A DNA stretch of 64,000 bases from Actinomycetota bacterium (GTDB taxonomy: Bacteria > Actinomycetota > Acidimicrobiia > Acidimicrobiales > Ilumatobacteraceae): assembly GCA_030645495.1 (NCBI GenBank), contig JAUSLV010000018.1:248001-312000 (forward strand), given 5' to 3'. Made by a program: the position numbers and the translations under genes. Position 1 is the first letter of the stretch. Each line of letters opens with the position of its first letter. This document shows, one piece after another, positions 52,373-60,119 of this stretch. The notes beneath the pieces were generated by a model, which saw nothing but the letters and a program-made list of their open reading frames with translations, was not told the DNA's origin and did not search any database.

Positions 52373-53320
52373 TCATGCGAGGAAGAACGAGGCGGTGACG
52401 GCCAGGAAGGCAAGGACGAACGACGCGGCCAGCAGCTCCGGAACCCGGAACAAACGGACCTTGGCGATGAACACTTCGATCGCGGCGATCGTCGCTGCGA
52501 GCGCGACCAGCTTGATGGCGACGGCTGCTGCTGCCGCGGCGAGATGGAGTGGTTGGACGGTGGTGGCGATGCCCCACGGGACGAACAGGTTGGCGAGCAG
52601 ACCGAGGAACACCACCAGCCGTAGGTGTGCGGCGAGTTCGACCATGGCGAGGTCGGGTCCGGAGTACTCGAGGATCATCGCTTCGTGGATCATCGTCAGT
52701 TCCAGGTGGGTGGCCGGGTTATCGACGGGGATGCGGCCTGTTTCGGCGATGGTCACCACCGCCAGCGCGGCGAACGCGAGCAGGCTCTCGGGCGATGCTG
52801 CGGTAGATGGATGGGCAAGTGTGGCGGCCACGATCGCCCCAAGGTTCGACGACCCGGTGGAAACCGACAACGCGAAGATCGCCACCAATACGGTCGGCTC
52901 GGCGATCGCAGCGATGGTCATTTCGCGGCTCGCACCCATGCCACCGAACGCGGTGCCGGCGTCGAGTCCCGCAAGTGACAAGAACACGGTGCCCAACAGC
53001 AACAGGTAGACCACGGCGAACAGGTCGCCGACCTGGTCGAGTGCGGAACGGGTGGACAGGAACGGGACGATCCCGGCCACCAGCGCCGCCGACGCGAGCA
53101 GCACGAGCGGGGCGATGGAGAACACCCAGCCGGTGTTCGCCGACACCATCCGTTCCTTGCGGAGCAGCTTGCGCAGGTCGCGCCACGGCTGACGGATCGG
53201 GGCCCCGACCCGCCCTTCGAGCCGGGCGCGGACCAGGCGCATCATCCCCACCAACAACGGAGCGGCGGCGATGGTGAGCACCACCTGCAGCATTGCGACA
53301 GCAATCCCTGTCGCGCTCAT
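52373..53320 (-). CDS. Ehr membrane subunit HyfC/NuoH-type
   Basis: 315 residues from ATG 53320 (ATGA overlap). Eight or so membrane helices. The NuoH/HycD signatures are present: A-P-I-R-Q-P-W-R-D-L-R-K-L-L (cytosolic loop after the first helix), A-F-G-G-M-G-A-S-R-E, and E-T-G-R-I-P-V-D-N-P-A-T-H-L-E-L-T-M-I-H-E with its conserved acidic residues. This subunit connects the peripheral arm to the ion pumps. Equivalent of Rv0084 by order. Confidence 0.9.
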   Translation of the reverse strand: MSATGIAVAMLQVVLTIAAAPLLVGMMRLVRARLEGRVGAPIRQPWRDLRKLLRKERMVSANTGWVFSIAPLVLLASAALVAGIVPFLSTRSALDQVGDLFAVVYLLLLGTVFLSLAGLDAGTAFGGMGASREMTIAAIAEPTVLVAIFALSVSTGSSNLGAIVAATLAHPSTAASPESLLAFAALAVVTIAETGRIPVDNPATHLELTMIHEAMILEYSGPDLAMVELAAHLRLVVFLGLLANLFVPWGIATTVQPLHLAAAAAAVAIKLVALAATIAAIEVFIAKVRLFRVPELLAASFVLAFLAVTASFFLA

Positions 53321-55329
53321 CGGGACACCACCAGCACGACGATCAGTGTGACCAGCGAATATGCCAGGTAGCGGTGGATGCTGCCGTTCTGCACCGCCCG
53401 CGCACGGTCGCCCCAGCGGCGCACCGCCGCCAGCAGCGGAAGGTACAGACGGTGTTCGAAGCCGTCGCGGATGTGCATCCGATAACGGATTGCCTGGACG
53501 TAGTGGCGCGACTCGGTGCGATGGTCGACATCGATGTCGATCTCGGGGTGCAACACATCGTCGAACACTCGCTGCAACGGCTCGGCGAACGATGTCGCCG
53601 TGTACTCCATTCGCGCCGTTTGCACCGTGCGCCCGCAACCCCATGCCGGGATGTCGCGAATCGTTCGCCGGACCCGACCGCGCCGCACCACTGCCAGCGC
53701 AGCGACGATCATCACCATCAACCCGACGGCGAGCAGCAACGGCGACAGGCCGGCCTGGATCCCGGACAACTGCAGGTAGACACCATTGGTGTGGATCGGC
53801 CGACCGTCTGCGAGGCCGCCGACTGCGAGCGCCACGCGCTGCAACGGCGCCGCGAACACCGTCGGCGCCAACGCCAGCGCGATACACACGCCACTCAGTG
53901 CGACAAGGCCGATCTGCATCGTGCGCGGCGACTCGTGCGCCTGGTCGGCCTCGGCGGTGCGTGGCATCGCCAGGAACGCAGTGCCGAACGCCTTCACGAA
54001 CGTTGCTGCCGCGAGACCGCCGGTGAGGGCGACGACCGCGACCGCGACCGGCATCGCCACCGCCACCACGGCTGCGCTCGACGGCAGGCTGTGCACGAGG
54101 GACTGCAGCAACAGCCATTCACTGACGAAGCCGTTGAGCGGCGGGAGAGCCGCGATTGCCAACGAACCGACCGCGAACGTCGCGGCCGTGACCGGCATCC
54201 GCCGGGCGAGACCACCCAGACGATCGAGATCGCGGGTACCGGTCGCCGACAGGATCGAACCGGCTCCGAGGAACAACAGACCCTTGAACGCGGCGTGGTT
54301 GACGACGTGCAACATCGCCGCGGCCAACGCCACTGCGGCCAACGTCCTGTTGCCGCTGGAGGCGAACATTCCCGCCGCGCCGACCCCGATGAAGATCAGG
54401 CCGATGTTCTCCGTCGTCGAGTACGCGAGCAGGCGCTTCAGATCGCTGGCGATCAGCGCATGAAGGATGCCGAACATCGCCGACACCAGGCCGACGACAA
54501 CCACCACCGCCCCCCACCACACGGGGCCACCACCGAGAAGATCCCAGCCGACGCGTACCAACCCGTAGACGCCGAGCTTTACCATTGCTCCTGACATCAG
54601 CGCCGACGCATGGCTCGGCGCCTCGGGGTGCGCGCGCGGCAACCACACGTGGAACGGCACCACACCGGCCTTCGCGCCGAACCCGACGAGCGTGAGCAGG
54701 AACACCACCCCTGCCGAGATCGGACCAACTTGGTGGACTCCAAGTCGGATATCCGCGAACGAGTCGCCCCCCGCCTGACGAGCCAACACGATCAGCGCCA
54801 GCACGATGGCGAGCAGGCTGAGGTGTGTCATCGCTGCGTACCACTGGGCTGCAGTGCGGGCCTCCGTGTTGTGGTGGTGTTCGGCCAGCACCACCACCAG
54901 CGACGACAACGCCATCAGCTCCCAGAAGGCGATCAGCCCGGTCACGTTGCCGGCGGCGGGCACCATCATCACGCTCCACACCAGTAGCGGGAACGCGATC
55001 TGCACCGGACGGCTTGCCGGTCCGTGGGCGCTGTAGCCGATGCCATAGATCGATGCCGGCACCGCCACGACCGCTGTCGCGAGGACGAAGATGGCACTCA
55101 ACGCATCGAACTCGAGGCGCACCCCGCCGAGCGGGAACAGGTTCGGGTAGTTCGCAGTGAACGTGCCGCTGCCGGCGAGGACCGCCACAGCGGCGGCGCC
55201 GCCGGCGGCAGCCGAGAGCGCCGTGAGCACGCCCACCCACAGCACCCGGGCTCGCATCGGCAGCGCAGCACCCGCGGCCATCGCCAACGCAGCGGCCACA
55301 GCGGCGAGCGCAAGCGAGAATCCGACCAT
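53317..55329 (-). CDS. Ehr antiporter-like subunit HyfB/NuoL-type
   Basis: 670 residues from ATG 55329, with about 15-16 membrane helices. It carries the antiporter core: F-W-E-L-M-A-L-S-S (Glu), G-F-G-A-K-A-G-V-V-P-F-H-V-W-L-P (Lys/His), S-D-L-K-R-L-L-A-Y-S-T-T-E-N-I-G and the long C-terminal region with the amphipathic extension. Two bases follow the small-subunit stop. It is the second ion-translocating subunit, as in formate hydrogenlyase-2 type complexes. Confidence 0.9.
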   Translation of the reverse strand: MVGFSLALAAVAAALAMAAGAALPMRARVLWVGVLTALSAAAGGAAAVAVLAGSGTFTANYPNLFPLGGVRLEFDALSAIFVLATAVVAVPASIYGIGYSAHGPASRPVQIAFPLLVWSVMMVPAAGNVTGLIAFWELMALSSLVVVLAEHHHNTEARTAAQWYAAMTHLSLLAIVLALIVLARQAGGDSFADIRLGVHQVGPISAGVVFLLTLVGFGAKAGVVPFHVWLPRAHPEAPSHASALMSGAMVKLGVYGLVRVGWDLLGGGPVWWGAVVVVVGLVSAMFGILHALIASDLKRLLAYSTTENIGLIFIGVGAAGMFASSGNRTLAAVALAAAMLHVVNHAAFKGLLFLGAGSILSATGTRDLDRLGGLARRMPVTAATFAVGSLAIAALPPLNGFVSEWLLLQSLVHSLPSSAAVVAVAMPVAVAVVALTGGLAAATFVKAFGTAFLAMPRTAEADQAHESPRTMQIGLVALSGVCIALALAPTVFAAPLQRVALAVGGLADGRPIHTNGVYLQLSGIQAGLSPLLLAVGLMVMIVAALAVVRRGRVRRTIRDIPAWGCGRTVQTARMEYTATSFAEPLQRVFDDVLHPEIDIDVDHRTESRHYVQAIRYRMHIRDGFEHRLYLPLLAAVRRWGDRARAVQNGSIHRYLAYSLVTLIVVLVVSR

Positions 55330-55331
55330 CG

Positions 55332-55820
55332 TCAGCTTCCGACGATCCGACGCAGCGCGGCAACGATGTCGGCCGGGGCAGGAGGGCAGCCGAGGATCTC
55401 GAGGTCCACCGGCACGACATCGGCCACCGAACCCGCTACCCCGTACCCGCCGGCGAACACCCCGCAATCGCGGGCACAGTCGCCCAGTGCGATCACGAGC
55501 TTGGGCCCGGGCGTGGCCTCCCACGCCTTCATCAACGGCTCCGCCATGTTGCGGGTCACCGGCCCGGTGACCACCAGCGCGTCGGCATGGCGTGGCGACG
55601 CGACCAGCCGCACACCGAAACGTTCCGCGTCGTACACCGGGCCGAACGCTGCCGCGAACTCGGCCTCACACCCGTTGCACGATCCCGCGTCCACCTGGCG
55701 CACCTGCAACGAACCGCGCAGTGGGTCTGGCGCCCCAAGGAATGGCTGGGGACCTGCGCCGTGCGGAATGGTTTCGGTGACCCGACCTGTCCGGACGATC
55801 TTGCGCAGGAGCTTCAGCAT
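55332..55820 (-). CDS. Ehr small subunit HyfI/NuoB-type, [4Fe-4S] protein
   Basis: 162 residues. The proximal-cluster cysteines are present: Cys48 and Cys51 in S-C-N-G-C-E-A-E, Cys115 in G-D-C-A-R-D-C-G, and Cys145 in G-C-P-P. An extra Cys119 is near. The cluster should therefore assemble even though the large subunit lacks nickel ligands. First gene of the operon, 108 nt from the divergent ArsR gene. Confidence 0.88.
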   Translation of the reverse strand: MLKLLRKIVRTGRVTETIPHGAGPQPFLGAPDPLRGSLQVRQVDAGSCNGCEAEFAAAFGPVYDAERFGVRLVASPRHADALVVTGPVTRNMAEPLMKAWEATPGPKLVIALGDCARDCGVFAGGYGVAGSVADVVPVDLEILGCPPAPADIVAALRRIVGS

Positions 55821-55928
55821 CGGCCACGACTCGAATTCGTCTCCATCATGCGCCGCTCCTGGACAGGTGATCTGGGTACCGGTGTCTGCATGCCGATCGA
55901 CATACTACTCTGATAACCTGCGCACTTG
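55821..55928. promoter_or_regulatory. divergent promoter region between the Ehr operon and its ArsR regulator
   Basis: 108 nt, with a local AT-rich tract (about 55905-55945: ...ACTACTCTGATAACC... and ...GATGGTATTAAC...) in an otherwise GC-rich context. ATAACC and GGTATT face each other with one mismatch each, possibly an ArsR half-site pair. No consensus -10/-35 can be assigned with confidence. Confidence 0.4.
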
Positions 55929-56312
55929 ATGGTATTAACATATAGACGGGAACAGCCAGTGCCGCCCGAACGAGAACTCGTGCTACCGATCAGCGAATTG
56001 AAGGCCGAGCTGTTCCGGGCACTCTCGCATCCCGCCCGCATCCGCATCCTCGAGGCCCTCGCCACTCGGGAGCAGTCCGTCAGCGAGATGCAACCCGAGA
56101 TCGGTATCGAGCTGTCGCATCTCTCCCAACAGTTGGGGGTGCTGCGCCGCGCAGGGCTGGTCGTGACGCGCAAGGAAGGTCAGTCGGTGTACTACTCGTT
56201 GAAGAACCCACAGATGACCGACCTGCTGAAGGTGGCCAAGCAACTGCTGATCAGCTCGCTCACCGAGACCCGCGATCTCCTCGCCGATCTGCACGCACAG
56301 GTGAACCGATGA
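55929..56312 (+). CDS. ArsR-family regulator, Rv0081-like
   Basis: 127 residues from ATG 55929 (TTG 55926 is adjacent). Winged HTH: L-F-R-A-L-S-H-P-A-R-I-R-I-L-E-A-L-A, then L-S-H-L-S-Q-Q-L-G-V-L-R-R-A-G-L-V-V-T-R-K-E-G-Q-S-V-Y-Y, quoted in parts as its recognition helix and wing. The lack of a C-x-C in the DNA-binding helix argues against classical As/Cd sensing. Similar in layout to M. tuberculosis Rv0081, which lies beside the same Ehr-type operon. Overlaps the next gene by ATGA. Confidence 0.88.
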   Translation: MVLTYRREQPVPPERELVLPISELKAELFRALSHPARIRILEALATREQSVSEMQPEIGIELSHLSQQLGVLRRAGLVVTRKEGQSVYYSLKNPQMTDLLKVAKQLLISSLTETRDLLADLHAQVNR

Positions 56313-57613
56313 ACGCTGACGAGATCCACGAGTCCGAACTCACGATCAGCGACGAGGAATCCCGCGCCGCGATGCGGGCCTTCCTGCAACGCAGCGAGGT
56401 CCGGCTGTCCACCATCCATCGAGTAGCGCAAGCGCTGCTCGGCGGGTCGGCACTCATCCTGCTGCTGCCGCTGTTCCTGCGCGACGCCTTTCCGAAAATG
56501 ATGACGGTGCTCATCTCCGCGTACGACGCCGGCCAGAACCTGTTCCCGGTGGCGGCGATCGGTCTTGCCGCCACGTTGGTGATCCTGCTGCCGGTTCCCG
56601 CCATCTATCTGCTGGTGGGCGACCTGCTCGGCTTCTACTTCACCAGCAACACTTTCGGCGCCCACCCGACAGGCCCACACGCACCGAACCGGGTGATCTT
56701 CAACCCCCGCTTCATCATCCCCGGTCTCGGGTTCAACAACGACGAGCTGAGCCCGGCGACACGCGAACTGCTGACTGAGGGCCGCGACGACGAATGGACA
56801 CGCGGGCTGCTCGTGCCACGTAGCACCGACGACGATGGCTGGCGCGATCGGTTCGACACCCGCACCTTCGAGGTGTGGGGTACCGTCGCCGACGCGGGTG
56901 AAGCGGGTGACACCGAGCGGGTGCGCCAGGCGTTCCGCCTCGCAGGCCTCAACCGCGATCGCACCCTGGCACGCGACGTGGCCCGTACGGAAGCACTCAT
57001 CGCCCGCCACATCCTCGCCATCCGCACCGTCGTGCTGCGCTACAGCAAGGCGCTGCTGTTGTTGATCGCCACCACGGTCGTCACTCTCGCGGCGTCAGGC
57101 CTCGTCGACCAGGCCGTACGCGAAGACCCCACCAACGGCAAGTTCGTTCACGGTTTCCCCTACCGATACATGTTTCTCGTCGCGCTCGCCTACGCCATCT
57201 GGGCGCCGCTCGCCGCACGCAGCGTCACCTCACCGCTGCGGATGATCCAACGCCGCACCCCAGGTGTCGGCGAGCACCGCGATGTCTACCTCGACAAGCA
57301 CACAACCCAGTTCGAGTCCGCCACGATCTTCATCACGCTCGTCGTGCTCGTCGCCGGGTCGGGCGCGATGATCTTCGCCGGCGCCAAGGCCGCACACGGC
57401 GGCGGGCTCGCCATCGGCATAGCGCTGACGGTCGTCACCACGGTCGCCTGGCTGCTGGCGCTCAACGACTTCCGTGCCACCCCGCGCGACATCATCAACG
57501 CAGTACGGCTGCTGCTGCGCGGCTACGACGCGCCCGCACCATCCAACGCGATCGACGCCGTGCGCAGGCAACGGGCGGCCGTCGCCACCGACCGGCAACC
57601 GGAGGCCAATTGA
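56309..57613 (+). CDS. unknown polytopic membrane protein co-transcribed with the ArsR regulator
   Basis: 434 residues, starting within the ArsR stop codon (ATGA). Two hydrophobic segments near residues 40-60 and 75-105, a ~130-residue soluble loop (H-A-P-N-R-V-I-F-N-P-R-F-I-I-P-G-L-G...D-E-W-T-R-G), then three or four further segments (L-L-L-L-I-A-T-T-V-V-T-L-A; I-F-I-T-L-V-V-L-V-A-G-S-G). No family recognised and no metal-binding motif. Coupling to the regulator suggests a role in the Ehr complex, its electron input or its signalling. That is inference. Confidence 0.7.
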   Translation: MNADEIHESELTISDEESRAAMRAFLQRSEVRLSTIHRVAQALLGGSALILLLPLFLRDAFPKMMTVLISAYDAGQNLFPVAAIGLAATLVILLPVPAIYLLVGDLLGFYFTSNTFGAHPTGPHAPNRVIFNPRFIIPGLGFNNDELSPATRELLTEGRDDEWTRGLLVPRSTDDDGWRDRFDTRTFEVWGTVADAGEAGDTERVRQAFRLAGLNRDRTLARDVARTEALIARHILAIRTVVLRYSKALLLLIATTVVTLAASGLVDQAVREDPTNGKFVHGFPYRYMFLVALAYAIWAPLAARSVTSPLRMIQRRTPGVGEHRDVYLDKHTTQFESATIFITLVVLVAGSGAMIFAGAKAAHGGGLAIGIALTVVTTVAWLLALNDFRATPRDIINAVRLLLRGYDAPAPSNAIDAVRRQRAAVATDRQPEAN

Positions 57614-57846
57614 TGCCAGCGGACACCCCGGCACGACACACGTGAGTACGACCGACGGTGATGGCCCGGCCTGATGCTCGGCGAACAGATCGGCGTACGA
57701 GCGATCGGTCGGCACGAACGCCGGTGCCGGCGTCTGAGGCGCGTGACTGGCCGCGAACTGCGTCATACCTCTACAGACTCCCGAACATGCTGCGAGGTTT
57801 CAACTCCAAGACAAATGGCGGGTCTGTCAGGAAGATGCCTGGGTGC
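57614..57846. other. gene-poor interval between the Ehr-linked membrane gene and the TA-like pair
   Basis: 233 nt between two stop codons that point toward each other. Short frames exist on both strands, but none has a ribosome site or family-like sequence. A frame on the minus strand beginning near 57766 reads protein-like for ~45 residues, then enters antisense of the membrane gene, so a degraded gene end is conceivable. No terminator hairpin of note. Confidence 0.35.
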
Positions 57847-58548
57847 CTACGGGTGCTCGGCGCAGTGGCGACGGTCGTGCATGCAGAGGGATCCGTCTCG
57901 GTTCGTCCTGCCGCACAGCACCGCAGCGTCGCGCATCCGAGCGAGCTTCTCGGTGAGACGTGCGATGTCGTCCTTCGCGATCGGCGGACCCTTGGCGTAG
58001 CTGGCCCGGCGGGGAACGTTGTCGAGGAAGTCGAGGGCGCGTCGTGAGATGGCCGCGTCGCTCGGTCGGAGTGCAACCGTCGTGAGCTTGCGGGCGACGG
58101 CTTCAGGGTCGACGAGACCTTCCCGAAACACTGCGGTGAGGAACCGGGTGTCCTTTGCGCGGCCCGCCAGAGCCTTGGCGACGCACAAATCCTCCGGGTG
58201 AAGGCACAGCCCGACAGCGCCCGACTCGGGGTCCTCGATCCGAACGAGGCGCTCGCCCCAGCCTTCCGGAAGGCTGGCCGTCCATGGCGACACCCCGTCG
58301 GCGTAGATGCCGTACTTCTCGGAGAAGTGGCTGGCCTCGCCGAGCAGGCCATCGACCTTGTCGGCCTTCGACTCGTCGATGTCGTCGAAGGGGAGAGTGT
58401 CTGCCTCGGCGGACATCGTTGCATCGTCGGGAAGTATGAACTCGCGGAACGAGGCGAGGATCGACTGGCTGCCGATGATCACCACAGCGTCTTCACCGAG
58501 CATCGCCGCGGCGGCCTGGATGATCCGCTGAAGTCCCTCCCTGTTCAT
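57847..58548 (-). CDS. DUF6036-like nucleotidyltransferase-fold protein (putative toxin)
   Basis: 233 residues from ATG 58548, overlapping the HTH gene stop (ATGA). N-terminus V-V-I-I-G-S-Q-S-I-L-A fits the hG[G/S]xx motif of minimal nucleotidyltransferases. M-S-A-E-A-D-T-L-P and D-D-I-D-E could supply the acidic residues. P-E-D-L-C-V-A-K-A-L-A-G-R-A-K-D is typical of AbiEii/MenA-like and DUF6036 proteins (a Lys-rich helix). C-terminal C-G-R-T...C-M-H-D-R-R-H-C may bind zinc. Likely modifies a nucleic acid or protein substrate by nucleotide transfer. Confidence 0.7.
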   Translation of the reverse strand: MNREGLQRIIQAAAAMLGEDAVVIIGSQSILASFREFILPDDATMSAEADTLPFDDIDESKADKVDGLLGEASHFSEKYGIYADGVSPWTASLPEGWGERLVRIEDPESGAVGLCLHPEDLCVAKALAGRAKDTRFLTAVFREGLVDPEAVARKLTTVALRPSDAAISRRALDFLDNVPRRASYAKGPPIAKDDIARLTEKLARMRDAAVLCGRTNRDGSLCMHDRRHCAEHP

Positions 58549-59069
58549 CGGGTTCCGGCTCTGCGCAGTTTCGACCGACGAGTCACTTCGTCTCGTTCTT
58601 CGTCGTTCAGCAGTGTGGTGAACGGCGACATCTTGAGCAGCTCGATGTCGTCCTCGTCGGTCGACAAGAACAACCGGACGATCTCGGACCGGGGCCCGTC
58701 GAGCAGACACTGCCAGGTCTCGATGTAGGGCGAGCTTCGCTTGCTCAGCGACTGGTCGAGCACGCGCAACCGATCACGTCCGAGCTTCAGGACACGGTCG
58801 GGGTCATCGAGGAACTTCTCCAGCACAATGCGATGGATCTCGATGGTCTTTGACACCGATCGATCATCTTGCCGAGACGGCTTGGGCACCACCTCCACCG
58901 TTTCCGAGCCGACCGAGAGAATTCGTTCCAAGGTCTCGATGCTCGGGCTGCGTCGGCCGTGCTCGTACATGGACAGCACCGGCTGCGGAATGCCAGTGAG
59001 CCTGCTGAGGGTCGTCTGGGACAGGCCGTGCCGACCCCTGAACTCCTTGACGACCTCCGATGTGTCCAT
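58545..59069 (-). CDS. Xre-family HTH protein (putative antitoxin)
   Basis: 174 residues from ATG 59069. The N-terminal HTH (L-S-Q-T-T-L-S-R-L-T-G-I-P-Q-P-V-L-S-M-Y-E-H-G-R-R-S-P-S) is a clear Xre/Cro type. The C-terminal ~100 residues (H-R-I-V-L-E-K-F-L-D-D-P-D-R-V-L) are helical and may bind the partner protein. A perfect palindrome sits 9-10 nt upstream of its start. Autoregulated antitoxin-toxin order (HTH first) is the usual layout of such pairs. Confidence 0.8.
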   Translation of the reverse strand: MDTSEVVKEFRGRHGLSQTTLSRLTGIPQPVLSMYEHGRRSPSIETLERILSVGSETVEVVPKPSRQDDRSVSKTIEIHRIVLEKFLDDPDRVLKLGRDRLRVLDQSLSKRSSPYIETWQCLLDGPRSEIVRLFLSTDEDDIELLKMSPFTTLLNDEERDEVTRRSKLRRAGTR

Positions 59070-59078
59070 GCGCGAAGC

Positions 59079-59094
59079 ATATCGGATGCGATAT
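59079..59094. promoter_or_regulatory. palindromic operator before the Xre gene
   Basis: ATATCG-GATG-CGATAT, a perfect 6-bp dyad with a 4-nt spacer. It ends 10 nt upstream of the Xre start codon (59069, minus strand) and overlaps a TATAT-like -10 candidate. Probable binding site of the Xre protein itself. Confidence 0.65.
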
Positions 59095-59157
59095 AGCTCG
59101 TCGACCTGCTGTGCAGTGCATCACTGGCGGTGCTGATGGCACGCGCGCTGGTGCCGG

Positions 59158-59172
59158 TTAACATTTTGTCAA
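59158..59172. promoter_or_regulatory. shared dyad motif at the C-N hydrolase start
   Basis: TTAACATTTTGTCAA on the plus strand, that is TTGACAAAATGTTAA on the minus. It ends on the A of the ATG at 59172. TTGACA/TGTTAA half-sites with an AAA spacer form an imperfect dyad. The same 15-mer, differing at one base, is found at 62514-62528 before the molybdenum hydroxylase. Confidence 0.6.
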
Positions 59173-60098
59173 TGGCACGCCACCTCACCATCGCCGCCGC
59201 CCAGATGGGGCCTGTGCAGAAGGAACACACTCGCGAGCAGGTGGTGCAGCGGCTGATCGCCCTCTTGCAGCAGGCGCATCGCATGGGCGCCGAGCTGGTG
59301 GTGTTCCCCGAACTCGCGCTCACCACGTTCTTCCCGCGGTGGTTCGTCGACGACATCAGCGAGGCCGACCACTGGTATGAGCGCAGCATGCCGAACGCGG
59401 CCACGCAGCCGTTGTTCGACGAGGCCAAGCGGCTCGGCGTGGGCTTCTGCCTCGGCTACGCGCTCATCGACGATGCCGGTCGCCGCTGGAACGTGCAGAC
59501 GCTGGTGGAGCGCGACGGCAGCATCGTGGCCACCTACAAGAAGACGCACATCCCCGGCCACGAGCATCACGAGCCCGACCGGCCGTTCCAGCACGCCGAG
59601 CGCTACTACTTCGAACCCAGCCCCGAGGGCTTCGGCGTGTGGCGGGCGTTCGACAGCCTGGTGGGGATGATGATCTGTAACGACCGCCGCTGGCCCGAGA
59701 CGTATCGCGAGATGGGCCTGCAGGGCGTGGAGATCATCCTCTGCGGCTACAACACCCCCATCCACTACGTGCCCGACCCGAGCCAAGACATCCTGCAGGG
59801 GTTCCACAACGCCCTCGTGATGCAAGCCGGCGCGTACCAGAACGGCACCTGGGTGGTCGGCGTCGCCAAGGGTGGTGTGGAAGAGGGCGTCGACTCGCTG
59901 GGCCAGTCGATGATCGTGGCCCCCAGCGGCCAGATCGTGGCACAGGCACTCACCACCGACGACGAGGTGATCGTGGCCCGCTGCGATCTCGACTGGTGTG
60001 CACGCTACAAGGACACGCTGTTCGACTTCGAGCGCTACCGCCGGCCCGAGGTGTACCGCCGCATCACCGGCCAGCGCGGCACCATCCTGCCCGACTGA
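59172..60098 (+). CDS. carbon-nitrogen hydrolase (nitrilase superfamily; N-carbamoylase-like)
   Basis: 308 residues from ATG 59172, where the family fold begins (L-T-I-A-A-A-Q-M-G-P-V). Catalytic triad E-K-C: Glu in V-F-P-E-L-A, Lys in T-Y-K-K-T-H-I-P-G, Cys in M-I-C-N-D-R-R-W-P-E. The H-x-H-x-H-H-type G-H-E-H-H-E-P and the sequence R-R-W-P-E-T-Y-R resemble N-carbamoyl-D-amino-acid amidohydrolases. Cleaves a C-N amide or carbamoyl bond. The start overlaps the shared operator motif, so a leaderless transcript or repressor overlap is likely. Confidence 0.88.
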   Translation: MARHLTIAAAQMGPVQKEHTREQVVQRLIALLQQAHRMGAELVVFPELALTTFFPRWFVDDISEADHWYERSMPNAATQPLFDEAKRLGVGFCLGYALIDDAGRRWNVQTLVERDGSIVATYKKTHIPGHEHHEPDRPFQHAERYYFEPSPEGFGVWRAFDSLVGMMICNDRRWPETYREMGLQGVEIILCGYNTPIHYVPDPSQDILQGFHNALVMQAGAYQNGTWVVGVAKGGVEEGVDSLGQSMIVAPSGQIVAQALTTDDEVIVARCDLDWCARYKDTLFDFERYRRPEVYRRITGQRGTILPD

Positions 60099-60119
60099 CG
60101 GTGTCGCTAGTCTGCGTGC

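Noticed and set aside
57230-57766. 178-codon minus-strand frame whose first ~45 residues look protein-like
   Set aside because: It runs antisense into the membrane protein gene, and no family is recognised. Kept only as a note in the 57614-57846 interval.
57614-59100. Genomic island or mobile element around the toxin-antitoxin-like pair
   Set aside because: No integrase, transposase, tRNA, or direct repeats at its edges were seen.
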